From positions 1 to 27,462 of the forward strand of contig CAZALI010000016.1 of NCBI GenBank assembly GCA_964486215.1: a stretch of 27,462 nt of DNA, read 5' to 3'. A model generated the notes under the pieces. The model had not been told where the DNA came from. It ran no database searches and saw nothing but the letters and a program-made list of their open reading frames with translations. The position numbers were made by a program, and so were the translations under genes. Positions 14,649-21,741 of this stretch are shown here, in pieces. The stretch's first letter is position 1. Each line of letters starts with the position of its first letter. Source of the stretch: RUG343 sp964486215 (GTDB lineage: Bacteria > Bacillota_I > Bacilli_A > RF39 > UBA660).

Positions 14649-16001
14649 CTACTTTCCTACACAGAAGTTTTTAAATAAGTTATCTATTATTTCATCACTA
14701 TAATCTATTCCAATTATGTTTCCTAATAGATCAAAAACTTCTTTTAAATCTATTTCTATCATATCTATTGGCATATCTTCTTCTAATGATTTCTTGGCAC
14801 TATTTAATGAATCTAGTGCTTGTTTAGCTAAAGATATTTGTCTTGCGTTTGATAGATAATTATAATTCTTAGTCTTTATTTTTTCTATATTGAATAATTT
14901 TTTAATAGTTTTAGTTAATTCTTCTATTCCATCCTCTTTGATAGCTGATGTGTAGACAACGTTTTCTAGATTACTTGGTAAATCTAATTTACTCTTCAAA
15001 TCTACTTTATTTACTACTATTATTCTTGTTTTATCATTACTCTTTTCTATTATTTCTTTATCTTCTTTAGTTAACTTTTCATTATTATTTAGAACTAATA
15101 TTACTAAGTCTGCTTCATTTAGAAGAGATAAAGATTTTTGTACTCCTATTTGTTCTATCTGATCTTTTGTTTTTCTTATACCAGCTGTATCTATAATATT
15201 TAATAATATTCCGTCTAAGTTTACTTTTCCTTCTACTATATCTCTTGTTGTACCTGCTATATCTGTAACTATAGCTTTATCTTCATTTAATAGTTTGTTT
15301 AAAATAGAACTTTTTCCTACATTTGGTTTTCCTAATATTACTGTTTTTATTCCTTCTTTTATAGGAATGGTATTATTGGATTCAGTTACTATGTCATTTA
15401 AGTCTTTAGACATCTTTGTTATTTCTTCTTTTAGATGGGATTTTGTTACTACTTCTATATCATAGTACTCTGGATAATCTATATTTACTTCTATTTGAGA
15501 TAATAAATCTTTTAAACTATCTCTAAATCTTTCAATAGTTTTTGATATATTTCCTTTTAATGATGAGATAGCTAATTTTCTAGCTTCATCTGTTTCGGAA
15601 TTAATTATATCCATTACTGATTCTGATTCTATTAAGTCTATTCTGCCATTTAGAAAAGCTCTTTTTGTGAATTCTCCCGGTTCAGCTAATCTAGCTCCAT
15701 TATTTAATAATGTTTCTAGTACTCTTCTTGTAGCAATTATTCCTCCATGACAGTTTATTTCAACAATGTCTTCAGTAGTATATGTCTTAGGAGCTTTCAT
15801 AACAGATACTAAAACTTCATCGATTATTTCATCTTTATCTTTTATATATCCATAATGAATTGTATGTGTTTTTACTTTAGTTAAATCTTTTCCAGTAAAG
15901 ACTTTATTAGCAATATCTATGGCTTCTTTTCCTGATAATCTTACTATGGAAATAGCTCCTATTCCTAGAGCTGTTGAGATTGCAGTTATAGTATCATTCA
16001 T
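14649..16001 (-). CDS. mnmE: tRNA modification GTPase MnmE (TrmE)
   Basis: MnmE is a potassium-stimulated GTPase that binds a tetrahydrofolate derivative and works with MnmG. I choose ATG at 16001 (450 residues), preceded by AAGGAGAG; the upstream ATG at 16025 would lie at the predicted transcription start. The N-terminal domain begins MNDTITAISTALGIGAISIVR. The inserted G domain has GKPNVGKSSILNKLL, DIAGTTRD, DTAGIRKT and VNKVDL. The protein ends FCVGK, carrying the conserved C-terminal C-x-GK that contributes to modification chemistry. It begins the mnmE-mnmG-rsmG operon. Confidence 0.97.
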   Translation of the reverse strand: MNDTITAISTALGIGAISIVRLSGKEAIDIANKVFTGKDLTKVKTHTIHYGYIKDKDEIIDEVLVSVMKAPKTYTTEDIVEINCHGGIIATRRVLETLLNNGARLAEPGEFTKRAFLNGRIDLIESESVMDIINSETDEARKLAISSLKGNISKTIERFRDSLKDLLSQIEVNIDYPEYYDIEVVTKSHLKEEITKMSKDLNDIVTESNNTIPIKEGIKTVILGKPNVGKSSILNKLLNEDKAIVTDIAGTTRDIVEGKVNLDGILLNIIDTAGIRKTKDQIEQIGVQKSLSLLNEADLVILVLNNNEKLTKEDKEIIEKSNDKTRIIVVNKVDLKSKLDLPSNLENVVYTSAIKEDGIEELTKTIKKLFNIEKIKTKNYNYLSNARQISLAKQALDSLNSAKKSLEEDMPIDMIEIDLKEVFDLLGNIIGIDYSDEIIDNLFKNFCVGK

Positions 16002-16025
16002 GATAATCTCTCCTTCACCGAACAT

Positions 16026-16034
16026 ATTATAACA
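16026..16034 (-). promoter_or_regulatory. Extended -10 promoter of mnmE
   Basis: Minus strand TGTTATAAT (16034-16026), located just after the jag terminator. The expected start point, about 16018-16020, leaves a short leader to the chosen ATG at 16001. The -35 region is only A/T-rich. Confidence 0.55.
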
Positions 16035-16042
16035 AATTTATT

Positions 16043-16070
16043 AAAAAAAAAGAAGATTTTTTAATCCTCT
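16043..16070 (-). terminator. Intrinsic terminator after jag
   Basis: Minus-strand arms AGAGGATT and AATCTTCT pair with one G-U, enclose a four-base A loop and run into eight or more T residues. The jag stop TAA falls in the hairpin. Confidence 0.8.
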
Positions 16071-16675
16071 TTTGGTTTAATTACTACTGCCCTATTTGGC
16101 TCCTCGCCTTCACTTTCAGAGTAAACATACTTATTATTTGTTAATGCATTGTGAATTATTCTTCTTTCATAAGAATTCATTGGATCAAGTTTAGCCGCTA
16201 CTTTAGATATTTTTACTTCTCTAGCTATCTTTCTAGCAAGTCTCTCTAATCTTGCATCATTCTTTTCTTTATAATCACTTACATCAATAACAAATTTATA
16301 TGGTTCATCTATTTGCTTTAGAACATTTTCTTTTACTATTAGTGATAAAGCATTTAGATTTTTACCATTCTTTCCTATTAATAAAGAGTCATTATCTGAA
16401 AAAATAGTATAGTTTGGAACTCCTTCTTTTGTCTTTACTTCAACGTTAGCATTGAATCCAAGTTTCTTTAGGAGAGAAATTAAGAAATCTTTAATATACT
16501 TAGATACTTCTCTTTTTTCTATTACTTTGATTTCTACTTTCTTACTTTTAAATAGTCCACCTTTTTGTTCTTCTACTTCTTTAATGATTAGATTTTCTTC
16601 TAATTCTTGAAGATCTTCTATAGCGTTTTGAATAGCTTCTTCTTTTGTTTTACCTACATAACTATTTTCTTTCAT
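16061..16675 (-). CDS. jag: RNA-binding protein Jag/KhpB (SpoIIIJ-associated)
   Basis: Jag/KhpB is a cytoplasmic RNA-binding protein, usually encoded after yidC and linked to cell elongation and division. The 204-residue product has three expected parts. The Jag_N domain is at residues 1-50 (GKTKEEAIQNAIEDL, KGGLFKSKKVEI). The KH domain is near 75-145 and includes LLIGKNGKNLNALSLIV. The R3H domain is near 145-200 with MNSYERRIIHNAL, where the R-x3-H motif is present. It overlaps yidC by 14 bases and carries an AAGGAG site in the yidC tail, so the two are coupled. Confidence 0.95.
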   Translation of the reverse strand: MKENSYVGKTKEEAIQNAIEDLQELEENLIIKEVEEQKGGLFKSKKVEIKVIEKREVSKYIKDFLISLLKKLGFNANVEVKTKEGVPNYTIFSDNDSLLIGKNGKNLNALSLIVKENVLKQIDEPYKFVIDVSDYKEKNDARLERLARKIAREVKISKVAAKLDPMNSYERRIIHNALTNNKYVYSESEGEEPNRAVVIKPKED

Positions 16676-17618
16676 CTTTCTTACTCCTTTTAACTAATAT
16701 ATTCTGTAAGATAGTAAAGGCATTTGATGTTACCCAATATATTCCTAATGCGGCAGGCATAAATAAACTTGTTACTGTTATCATGACTGTCATCATAAGC
16801 GGCATTGTTTTCATTGATGGATTAGATTCCATATCTACTTGAGTCATCTTCATAGAATAATATGTTGTGCCAGCTATTAATAATACTAGTATTAAGTAAG
16901 CGTAGAAATTAGATCCGGCTATACCAACGTTTGGTGTTGTTCCTAACTGTAAGGCTAAGAACTTTTCTTCAAATATAGCTGGTGTTCTTTGAACTGCTTC
17001 AAAGAAAGCTATAAATAATGGTAATTGAATAAGTGAGAATAAGCATCCAGCTAATGGATTAACGTTATACTTCTTATATAAAGCCATCATTTCAGTATTC
17101 TGCTTCATCATTGATTCTTGATCAGTCTTACCTTGATATTTCTTTTGAATCTTAGTCATTTCTGGTTGCATCTTCTTCATATCTTCAGATTGCTTTACCA
17201 TCTTCTGACTTAATGGGAATACTAGTATTCTAATTATGAATGTAATAATTATTAGAGATAAAGTAAAACTGTTTACTAGAAAACCTATCTTTAATAATAT
17301 AAAAGCTAATGGTTTAACAAATATTGCATTGAATAGTCCTTCATATTTACCAGATGTTATTTTGAAATCTTTACATTCTGGTAATTTATCTAAGTCTACT
17401 CTATTTTCTTTCTTAGCTTTCTTATTACCTTTTTCATAAGCTTCTATTGTCTTTTTATCTGTTGGCTTACAAAGAATATTAGCTGTTAATGTCTGACCTG
17501 TTGTCTTATTTACAATAGGCTTTTTATTAGCATCTACAAATTGCTTTGTACAACCTGTTGATAATAGTAATAATACTAATATTATTAAAATTTTTATTTT
17601 TGATTTAGTTCTTTTCAT
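16662..17618 (-). CDS. yidC: Membrane protein insertase YidC/SpoIIIJ, lipoprotein type
   Basis: YidC inserts and folds membrane proteins, alone or with SecYEG. The 318-residue product begins with a lipoprotein signal peptide whose hydrophobic stretch ends STGC at residues 20-23, as in Gram-positive YidC. The conserved region contains ITFIIRILVFPLSQKM, where the Arg lies in the hydrophilic groove. It continues with MKKMQPEMTKIQKKYQGK, NPLAGCLFSLIQLPLFIAFF and MPAALGIYWVTSNAFTILQN. The tail RSKKDERK is basic and binds the ribosome in this family. It overlaps rnpA by 14 bases. Confidence 0.97.
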   Translation of the reverse strand: MKRTKSKIKILIILVLLLLSTGCTKQFVDANKKPIVNKTTGQTLTANILCKPTDKKTIEAYEKGNKKAKKENRVDLDKLPECKDFKITSGKYEGLFNAIFVKPLAFILLKIGFLVNSFTLSLIIITFIIRILVFPLSQKMVKQSEDMKKMQPEMTKIQKKYQGKTDQESMMKQNTEMMALYKKYNVNPLAGCLFSLIQLPLFIAFFEAVQRTPAIFEEKFLALQLGTTPNVGIAGSNFYAYLILVLLIAGTTYYSMKMTQVDMESNPSMKTMPLMMTVMITVTSLFMPAALGIYWVTSNAFTILQNILVKRSKKDERK

Positions 17619-17949
17619 TATTATCCTTTCTCATAAGAAGGAAGAAATCATCTTTCAACTCATTATATGTACTATCTTTTCCACCTTGTCTTAGTATAAC
17701 TATATAGTTATATGTTTCTTTACTCTCTTTTTCCTTAAAATATTCATCTATTATGGAACGTAATTGTCTTTTCTTTCTATTTCTATAAACGGCATTACCT
17801 AGTTTTTTACCAACTGATATTCCAAAACAGTCATAATCTAAAGTACTCTTTTCCTTATATATTACTAGCTTTGATGTTTTTTCAAAGTTATTTAGTTTGA
17901 TTATTCTATCAAAATCATGTTGGTGTTTAACTATATACTTCTTCTTCAT
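17605..17949 (-). CDS. rnpA: Ribonuclease P protein component
   Basis: RnpA is the protein cofactor of RNase P and helps bind the 5' leader of pre-tRNA. The 114-residue product shows the RNR signature GKKLGNAVYRNRKKRQLR and the aromatic N-terminal cleft region HDFDRIIK. C-terminal YNYIVILRQGGKDSTYNEL is also typical. It lies between rpmH and yidC as in almost all bacteria. Its ribosome site AAGGTGA is close to ATG. A terminator-like hairpin separates it from rpmH, and a small palindrome with a TATAAT lies directly upstream. Confidence 0.96.
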   Translation of the reverse strand: MKKKYIVKHQHDFDRIIKLNNFEKTSKLVIYKEKSTLDYDCFGISVGKKLGNAVYRNRKKRQLRSIIDEYFKEKESKETYNYIVILRQGGKDSTYNELKDDFFLLMRKDNNEKN

Positions 17950-17974
17950 ATTTTCACCTTATTCTATTATAGAA

Positions 17975-17998
17975 TAAAAAACCACCGTTATACAGTAG
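17975..17998 (-). terminator. Terminator or attenuator between rpmH and rnpA
   Basis: Minus-strand CTACTG and CGGTGG pair with G-U wobbles around a TATAA loop and lead into six T residues. It may reduce read-through from the strong rpmH promoter into rnpA-yidC-jag. Confidence 0.65.
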
Positions 17999-18001
17999 CA
18001 T

Positions 18002-18123
18002 TATTTTGAAAGACTCTTACGTCCTTTACGACGACGACGATTTAAAATATTAGTTTTTTTACGTGCAAAAAATCCTAATTTTGTTGATTTCTTACGATTG
18101 TTTGGTTGATATGTTCTCTTCAT
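18002..18123 (-). pseudogene. rpmH: Ribosomal protein L34 gene with an apparent one-base frameshift
   Basis: The position next to rnpA and dnaA, the GGAGGTG site and the opening MKRTYQPNNRKKSTKLG identify L34, the smallest 50S protein. Read in frame, the gene goes GFFARKK and then LIF and a stop at codon 27. Moving one base back at the AAAAAA run (minus strand, 18060-18055) restores TNILNRRRRKGRKSLSK and TAA at 18002-18004, a normal L34 tail. The span is 122 bases, one short of 40 codons plus stop. An L34 gene of this quality is unlikely to be truly dead. A homopolymer sequencing error or slippage on the A run is more likely, so 'pseudogene' here describes only the sequence as given. Confidence 0.85.
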
Positions 18124-18153
18124 CTTTTCCACCTCCAGTTATAAATCTCCATT

Positions 18154-18183
18154 ATTATAATAAAACTTTGGTCTTTTTGTCAA
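18154..18183 (-). promoter_or_regulatory. Strong promoter of rpmH
   Basis: Minus strand: TTGACA (18183-18178) and TATAAT (18159-18154), both perfect consensus hexamers, with an 18-base spacer. A short leader leads to the ribosome site GGAGGTG. It diverges from the dnaA promoter across the upstream origin region. Confidence 0.8.
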
Positions 18184-18199
18184 TTAATATTGGTAATTT

Positions 18200-18345
18200 T
18201 AACTATTAACATTTTTAACAGGTATGTTGAAAAAGTTTTTATATTATGTGAAATAAAATTTGTGGAAAATGTGGAAAACTTGTTATTTTCTTTAATAATA
18301 ACAACTTTTACTGTTGATAAATCTGTGAAAAGCTTGTTTAATAAT
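18200..18345. other. Upstream part of oriC with DnaA-box-like 9-mers
   Basis: The gap between rpmH and the chosen dnaA start is about 298 bases. Besides the rpmH and dnaA promoters it holds DnaA-box-like sites, minus orientation (consensus TGTGGATAA). TGTGGAAAA occurs twice, end to end, at 18261-18269 and 18270-18278; TGTTGATAA is at 18312-18320; weaker matches are TGTTGAAAA at 18225-18233 and TGTGAAAAG at 18324-18332. No perfect box is present on this side. Strand switch of all genes at this point supports the origin call. Confidence 0.7.
18314..18342 (+). promoter_or_regulatory. Probable dnaA promoter overlapping a DnaA-box-like site
   Basis: TTGATA (18314-18319) and TTTAAT (18337-18342) are spaced by 17 bases; each differs from consensus by one base. 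The -35 lies inside the DnaA-box-like TGTTGATAA, which would allow autorepression by DnaA. A leader of about 70 bases leads to the TTG start. Confidence 0.6.
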
Positions 18346-18421
18346 TTTTAGTGTTTATTTTTTGAACAAATTAAGTTATAGTAATTTTAGTTTAAATCTT
18401 AATTGTGGGGGAGATGGTAAT

Positions 18422-19795
18422 TTGGATTTAGAAGTTTTATGGTCTAATGTTTTAGATAAAATAAAAGAAGAATTATCATCATTGTCTTTTGAAACGTGGT
18501 TTAGTGATACAAAGTTATATAAATTAGAGGATGGTAAAGCTATTATAATTGTTCCTATGGCTATACATAAGAAGCATTTAGCTGACAATTATAGTAGTAT
18601 TCTTAGTAATAAGATTAATGAAGTAGTAGGTAGTAGTTATGAATTAGAGTTCTTACTTGAAGAAGAAATAGAGACAGAAGAAGCAGAACTGGTTGAACAG
18701 ATTAAAGAAGAAGCTACTAAGAATAATAAACCTACACCTGTGGAAACTAATTTAAATCCTAATTTGAACTTTGAAAACTTTGTAGTAGGTAATAGTAATA
18801 AGTTTGCTCATGCAGCTGCTTTAAGTGTAGCTGAGAATCCTGGTACTATGTATAATCCTTTATTTATATATGGAAATAGTGGACTTGGTAAGACTCATCT
18901 TATGGAAGCTATTGGTAATTATATCTTTGAAAATTCTAATAAAAGGGTATTATACGTACAGTGTGAACAATTTAAAGATGATTATATTAGTATTATGAAA
19001 AAAGGGGAGGATGGTACTAATTTCAACTATGTTGATTTCTTCAGAGATAAATATAGAAATATAGATGTATTAATAATAGATGATATACAGTTCTTAGCTG
19101 GATCTAATAAAACTCAACATGAATTCTTTAATACTTTTAATACTTTATTTAACAATAGTAAGCAAATAATTATATCTTCTGATAGATCTCCTGATGATTT
19201 AAAGAACTTAGAAGATCGTTTAAGAACAAGGTTTTGCTGGGGATTAACTGTTAATATTTATCCACCTGATGCAGAACTTAGAAAAGAAATACTTAGAAAG
19301 AAGATTAAAGCTGCAGAATTTCCTAATGAAATACCTGATGACGTTATTCAGTATATGGCTTCAAATATTGGTAGTAATGTGAGACAATTAGAGGGAGCAG
19401 TAAATAGACTTGGTGCTTATTCAGCAATAATGGGAGGTCTTCCTATAACTCTTGATCTGGCAATTGATGCTTTAAAAGACTTTGTCAGTAAAGGAATGGG
19501 GGAGAACAATGATATTCACAGGATACAAAGAATTGTAGCAGAATACTTTCAAATATCTGTGGATGACATCAAAAGTAAGAAGAGAAGTGCTAATATTGCT
19601 TTTCCTAGACAAATTGCTATGTACTTATGTAGAACTATGACTGATGAGTCTTTTCCTAAGATTGGTATAGAATTTGGAGGAAAAGATCATTCTACTATAA
19701 TGTATTCTGTAGAAAAGATAGAATCAGAGATGAAAGTTAATAAAGATTTAGCTAATATCATAGAAAAACTACAAAAAGATATAGGGGGTGTTTAA
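18422..19795 (+). CDS. dnaA: Chromosomal replication initiator DnaA
   Basis: DnaA is the AAA+ initiator that binds DnaA boxes and opens oriC. I set the start at TTG 18422 (457 residues): GGGGGAG lies eight bases upstream, and the product then begins LDLEVLWSNVLDKIKEELSS with SFETWF, the standard domain I. A TTG at 18362 would add 20 atypical residues. Domain II is the acidic linker near residues 80-115. Domain III has FVVGNSNKFAHAAALSVAE, Walker A GNSGLGKTH, Walker B VLIIDDIQFLAG and RLRTRFCWGL. Domain IV has the DNA-binding signature GGKDHSTIMYSVEKI. The gene is separated from dnaN by the second origin segment. Confidence 0.97.
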   Translation: MDLEVLWSNVLDKIKEELSSLSFETWFSDTKLYKLEDGKAIIIVPMAIHKKHLADNYSSILSNKINEVVGSSYELEFLLEEEIETEEAELVEQIKEEATKNNKPTPVETNLNPNLNFENFVVGNSNKFAHAAALSVAENPGTMYNPLFIYGNSGLGKTHLMEAIGNYIFENSNKRVLYVQCEQFKDDYISIMKKGEDGTNFNYVDFFRDKYRNIDVLIIDDIQFLAGSNKTQHEFFNTFNTLFNNSKQIIISSDRSPDDLKNLEDRLRTRFCWGLTVNIYPPDAELRKEILRKKIKAAEFPNEIPDDVIQYMASNIGSNVRQLEGAVNRLGAYSAIMGGLPITLDLAIDALKDFVSKGMGENNDIHRIQRIVAEYFQISVDDIKSKKRSANIAFPRQIAMYLCRTMTDESFPKIGIEFGGKDHSTIMYSVEKIESEMKVNKDLANIIEKLQKDIGGV

Positions 19796-19925
19796 AAGTT
19801 CTCTATATTAAACAATTTATCCACATTAAATGTTAAAAGATTTTGTTGATTTATAAGGATTTTGTTAGTTATTAACAATTTCCACTGTATTATTAATAAT
19901 ATTATTATAGAAAGAAGGAATATAT
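19796..19925. other. Downstream part of oriC: perfect DnaA box and AT-rich stretch
   Basis: This 130-base gap between dnaA and dnaN carries a perfect DnaA box TTATCCACA at 19817-19825 (plus strand) and a one-mismatch TTATTAACA at 19869-19877. From 19888 to 19911 the sequence is almost purely A/T, a plausible unwinding element. Low-quality promoter elements for dnaN (TTAACA at 19872 and AATAAT at 19895, 17-base spacer) overlap it. The arrangement resembles the bipartite oriC of Bacillus. Confidence 0.7.
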
Positions 19926-21044
19926 ATGAAATTTAAAATTAAAAAAGATTTATTATTAGAAGGATTAAATAAAGTATCTAAAGCTATATCTACTAAGAAT
20001 TTAATTCCAGTACTTGCTGGGATAAAATTAGAATTATTAAAAGATAAATTAGTATTAACTGCTAGTGATAATGATATTACTATTCAAACTATTATTAAAG
20101 CTTGTAAAGAATTCACTATTGAAAAAGAAGGATCTATTGTTGTACAAGGTAAATATGTTTTAGATATAGTAAGAAAATTACCTGATGAATATATTAATGT
20201 TGAAGTTATTGATGATTTAAAATTCTTAATTTCATCTGATAATAGTGAATTTAATTTAAATGGTATTAGTGTTAAAGAATATCCTAATATTGATTTAGAT
20301 GAAGCTAAGAATAAAGTGGTACTTACTGGTAAAATGCTTAAGAGCATTGTTAATGAAACAGCTTTTGCTTCTTCAAATGAAGAAACTAAGCCAGTATTAA
20401 CAGGTATTAATTTTAATATAGCTGGTAATATACTTGAATGTAATGCTACTGATTCTTATAGATTAGCTAGAAAGATTGTTAATTTAGATGAAGCTAGTAG
20501 TGAAAATTATAATATTGTTATACCTAGTCGTAATTTAGTAGAATTATCTAAAATTATAGAAGATGATGATAAAGTTAACATTAATATATTTAGTAATAAA
20601 GTATTATTTAAGTTAGATAATTTACTTTTCCAATCTAGACTTATAAATGGTAATTATCCTAATACTTCTAATTTATTACCAAAAGATGACTTTTTAACAA
20701 TAAATGTTAATTTATTTGATTTCTATAATGTTATTGATAGAGTTAGTATTTTAACTAGTGATAAAGAAAAGAATATTGTTACTTTAGAAACTAAAGGAGA
20801 TACATTGATATTAAAGAGTTCTTCTGCTGAAATAGGTAAAGTAGAAGAGAAGATGAAAGTTGATAAGTCTGAGAAAGAAAATATTAAGATATCATTTAGT
20901 GCTAGATATATGATGGAAGCTTTGAAGAGTTTTTCAACAGAAACTGTGGATATTCATTTTATAGGAGAAATTAAACCAATATTAGTTAAATCAAAAGAAG
21001 ATGAATCTTTAACTCAATTAGTTCTACCAATAAGAACTTATTAG
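19926..21044 (+). CDS. dnaN: DNA polymerase III beta sliding clamp
   Basis: DnaN is the ring-shaped processivity clamp of the replisome. The 372 residues match the three-domain family. The N-terminus MKFKIKKDLLLEGLNKVSKAIS, the middle domain with TGINFNIAGNILECNATDSYRLA, and the C-terminal LTQLVLPIRTY are typical. The last motif helps form the binding cleft for clamp-binding peptides. The ATG has an AGAAGGAA ribosome site. The stop codon lies inside a terminator hairpin, so dnaN does not obviously read into comK. Confidence 0.97.
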   Translation: MKFKIKKDLLLEGLNKVSKAISTKNLIPVLAGIKLELLKDKLVLTASDNDITIQTIIKACKEFTIEKEGSIVVQGKYVLDIVRKLPDEYINVEVIDDLKFLISSDNSEFNLNGISVKEYPNIDLDEAKNKVVLTGKMLKSIVNETAFASSNEETKPVLTGINFNIAGNILECNATDSYRLARKIVNLDEASSENYNIVIPSRNLVELSKIIEDDDKVNINIFSNKVLFKLDNLLFQSRLINGNYPNTSNLLPKDDFLTINVNLFDFYNVIDRVSILTSDKEKNIVTLETKGDTLILKSSSAEIGKVEEKMKVDKSEKENIKISFSARYMMEALKSFSTETVDIHFIGEIKPILVKSKEDESLTQLVLPIRTY

Positions 21045-21066
21045 AAGAAGATTTCTTCTTTTTTTA
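21043..21066 (+). terminator. Intrinsic terminator after dnaN
   Basis: Arms AGAAGAA (21043-21049) and TTCTTCT (21053-21059) pair around a three-base loop and lead into T residues. The dnaN stop TAG overlaps the first arm. It isolates comK from dnaA-dnaN transcription. Confidence 0.85.
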
Positions 21067-21070
21067 TACT

Positions 21071-21090
21071 TTTCGACTTTTTTCGACTTT
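21071..21090 (+). repeat. Two tandem 10-bp repeats upstream of comK
   Basis: TTTCGACTTT occurs twice head to tail at 21071-21080 and 21081-21090. A 10-bp unit keeps both copies on the same face of the helix. It lies just upstream of a weak -10-like TATGAT (21100-21105), so it could be an activator or repressor site; function is unknown. Confidence 0.6.
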
Positions 21091-21109
21091 TGAGTAATGT
21101 ATGATTTTT

Positions 21110-21142
21110 CTTTGAAAACGAAAAGAAGTTTTCAGAGGAGGA
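21110..21142 (+). promoter_or_regulatory. Hairpin adjoining the comK ribosome site
   Basis: CTTTGAAAAC (21110-21119) can pair with GTTTTCAGAG (21128-21137) with one G-U and an eight-base loop. The second arm takes in the start of the ribosome site AGAGGAGGA (21134-21142). The DNA also reads AAAAGAAGTTTT (21121-21132), like the ComK AT-box AAAA-N5-TTTT but with a four-base spacer. Confidence 0.5.
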
Positions 21143-21149
21143 TTTGGTT

Positions 21150-21599
21150 ATGAAATATGAAATTAGTCAAGGAACACTTGCTATTGTTCCAAATGAAGCT
21201 GATAATAGTTTAGTTTACGAAGATAATGAAAGGTATATTATTAATGAGAAACCATATCAGATTATGGAAGATTCTTGTAAATACTTTGGTAGTACTTATA
21301 AAGGTAGAAAAGATAGTGCTAAATCAATGTTAGGTGCTGAATATAAAGTACCAATTATAATAGAAGATACTAATAATTTGATTGTTTTTCCTACAACTTC
21401 ACCAACTTCTGAGGATTGTGTATGGATATCATTAAAGAGAGTTAAGAATATAGAAAAAGTAGATTCATTTAATACAAGAATCATATTTGACAACGATCGA
21501 GAGATAATAGTACCTTCATCATTTAGAAGTGTGGAAAACCAATTATCAAGAGCTTCAAGACTAGATGTAATTCTACGTAAAAGAATTTATAACAAATAA
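21150..21599 (+). CDS. comK: ComK-family competence transcription factor homologue, short form
   Basis: ComK is the master activator of competence genes in Bacillus, binding AT-boxes in the minor groove. I choose ATG 21150 (149 residues), eight bases after GAGGAGG; TTG at 21144 is too close. The product follows B. subtilis ComK along its length: YEISQGTLAIVP (YEVNGATIAVLP), EKPYQIMEDSCKYFGSTYKG (MKPLQIVDRSCRFFGSSYAG), GRKDS, IVFPTTSPTSEDCVWIS (FLFPTLSSTRPQCGWIS), and SSFRSVENQLSRASRL (ISYNSFENQVYRTAWL). It ends at RKRIYNK, about 35 residues before the B. subtilis C-terminus, whose tail is the MecA-ClpCP degradation signal. It is a single-gene unit flanked by terminators, between dnaN and recF. 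Whether it controls competence here is inference. Confidence 0.88.
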   Translation: MKYEISQGTLAIVPNEADNSLVYEDNERYIINEKPYQIMEDSCKYFGSTYKGRKDSAKSMLGAEYKVPIIIEDTNNLIVFPTTSPTSEDCVWISLKRVKNIEKVDSFNTRIIFDNDREIIVPSSFRSVENQLSRASRLDVILRKRIYNK

Positions 21600-21603
21600 T
21601 AGT

Positions 21604-21630
21604 AAAAAAATGGCTTATTGCCATTTTTAT
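21604..21630 (+). terminator. Intrinsic terminator after comK
   Basis: Arms AAAAATGGC (21606-21614) and GCCATTTTT (21620-21628) form a nine-pair stem with loop TTATT and a T-tract partly inside the stem. The A-rich 5' arm could also act for the opposite strand. Confidence 0.85.
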
Positions 21631-21651
21631 TATGTTTTTTTAGGTAATTTA

Positions 21652-21660
21652 TGATATAAT
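21652..21660 (+). promoter_or_regulatory. Extended -10 promoter of recF-gyrB-gyrA
   Basis: TGATATAAT, a perfect extended -10, lies 46 bases before the leader ATG at 21706. No convincing -35 exists. It follows the comK terminator directly and probably drives recF, gyrB and gyrA. Confidence 0.6.
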
Positions 21661-21705
21661 ATAGTTGTATGTGTAGGAATATTATAGATGGGGAAAGGTG
21701 ATAAT

Positions 21706-21741
21706 ATGGGTCTTTTAAATAGCTTTTTTGAAAATTACTAA
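21706..21741 (+). CDS. Eleven-codon leader frame overlapping the recF start
   Basis: An ATG behind the strong ribosome site AAAGGTGAT (21694-21702) opens MGLLNSFFENY and stops at TAA 21739-21741. The frame is +1 offset from recF and spans the recF TTG at 21728. It may be a coupling leader for recF. Alternatively, removing one T from the T6 run (21724-21729) would fuse it to recF as MGLLNSFLKITKL. Either way it is unlikely to encode an independent protein. Confidence 0.45.
   Translation: MGLLNSFFENY

Noticed and set aside
15670..15685. CTCCCGGTTC as a second Noc site
   Set aside because: It lies in mnmE, is not palindromic and matches only part of the CCCGGG core.
16002..16025. MnmE start at the upstream ATG (16025)
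   Set aside because: It coincides with the predicted transcription start region, and AAGGAGAG lies between it and the better ATG at 16001.
18362..18421. 20-residue N-terminal extension of DnaA from TTG at 18362
   Set aside because: No ribosome site before it, atypical sequence, and a strong GGGGGAG site lies inside it at the right distance for the TTG at 18422.
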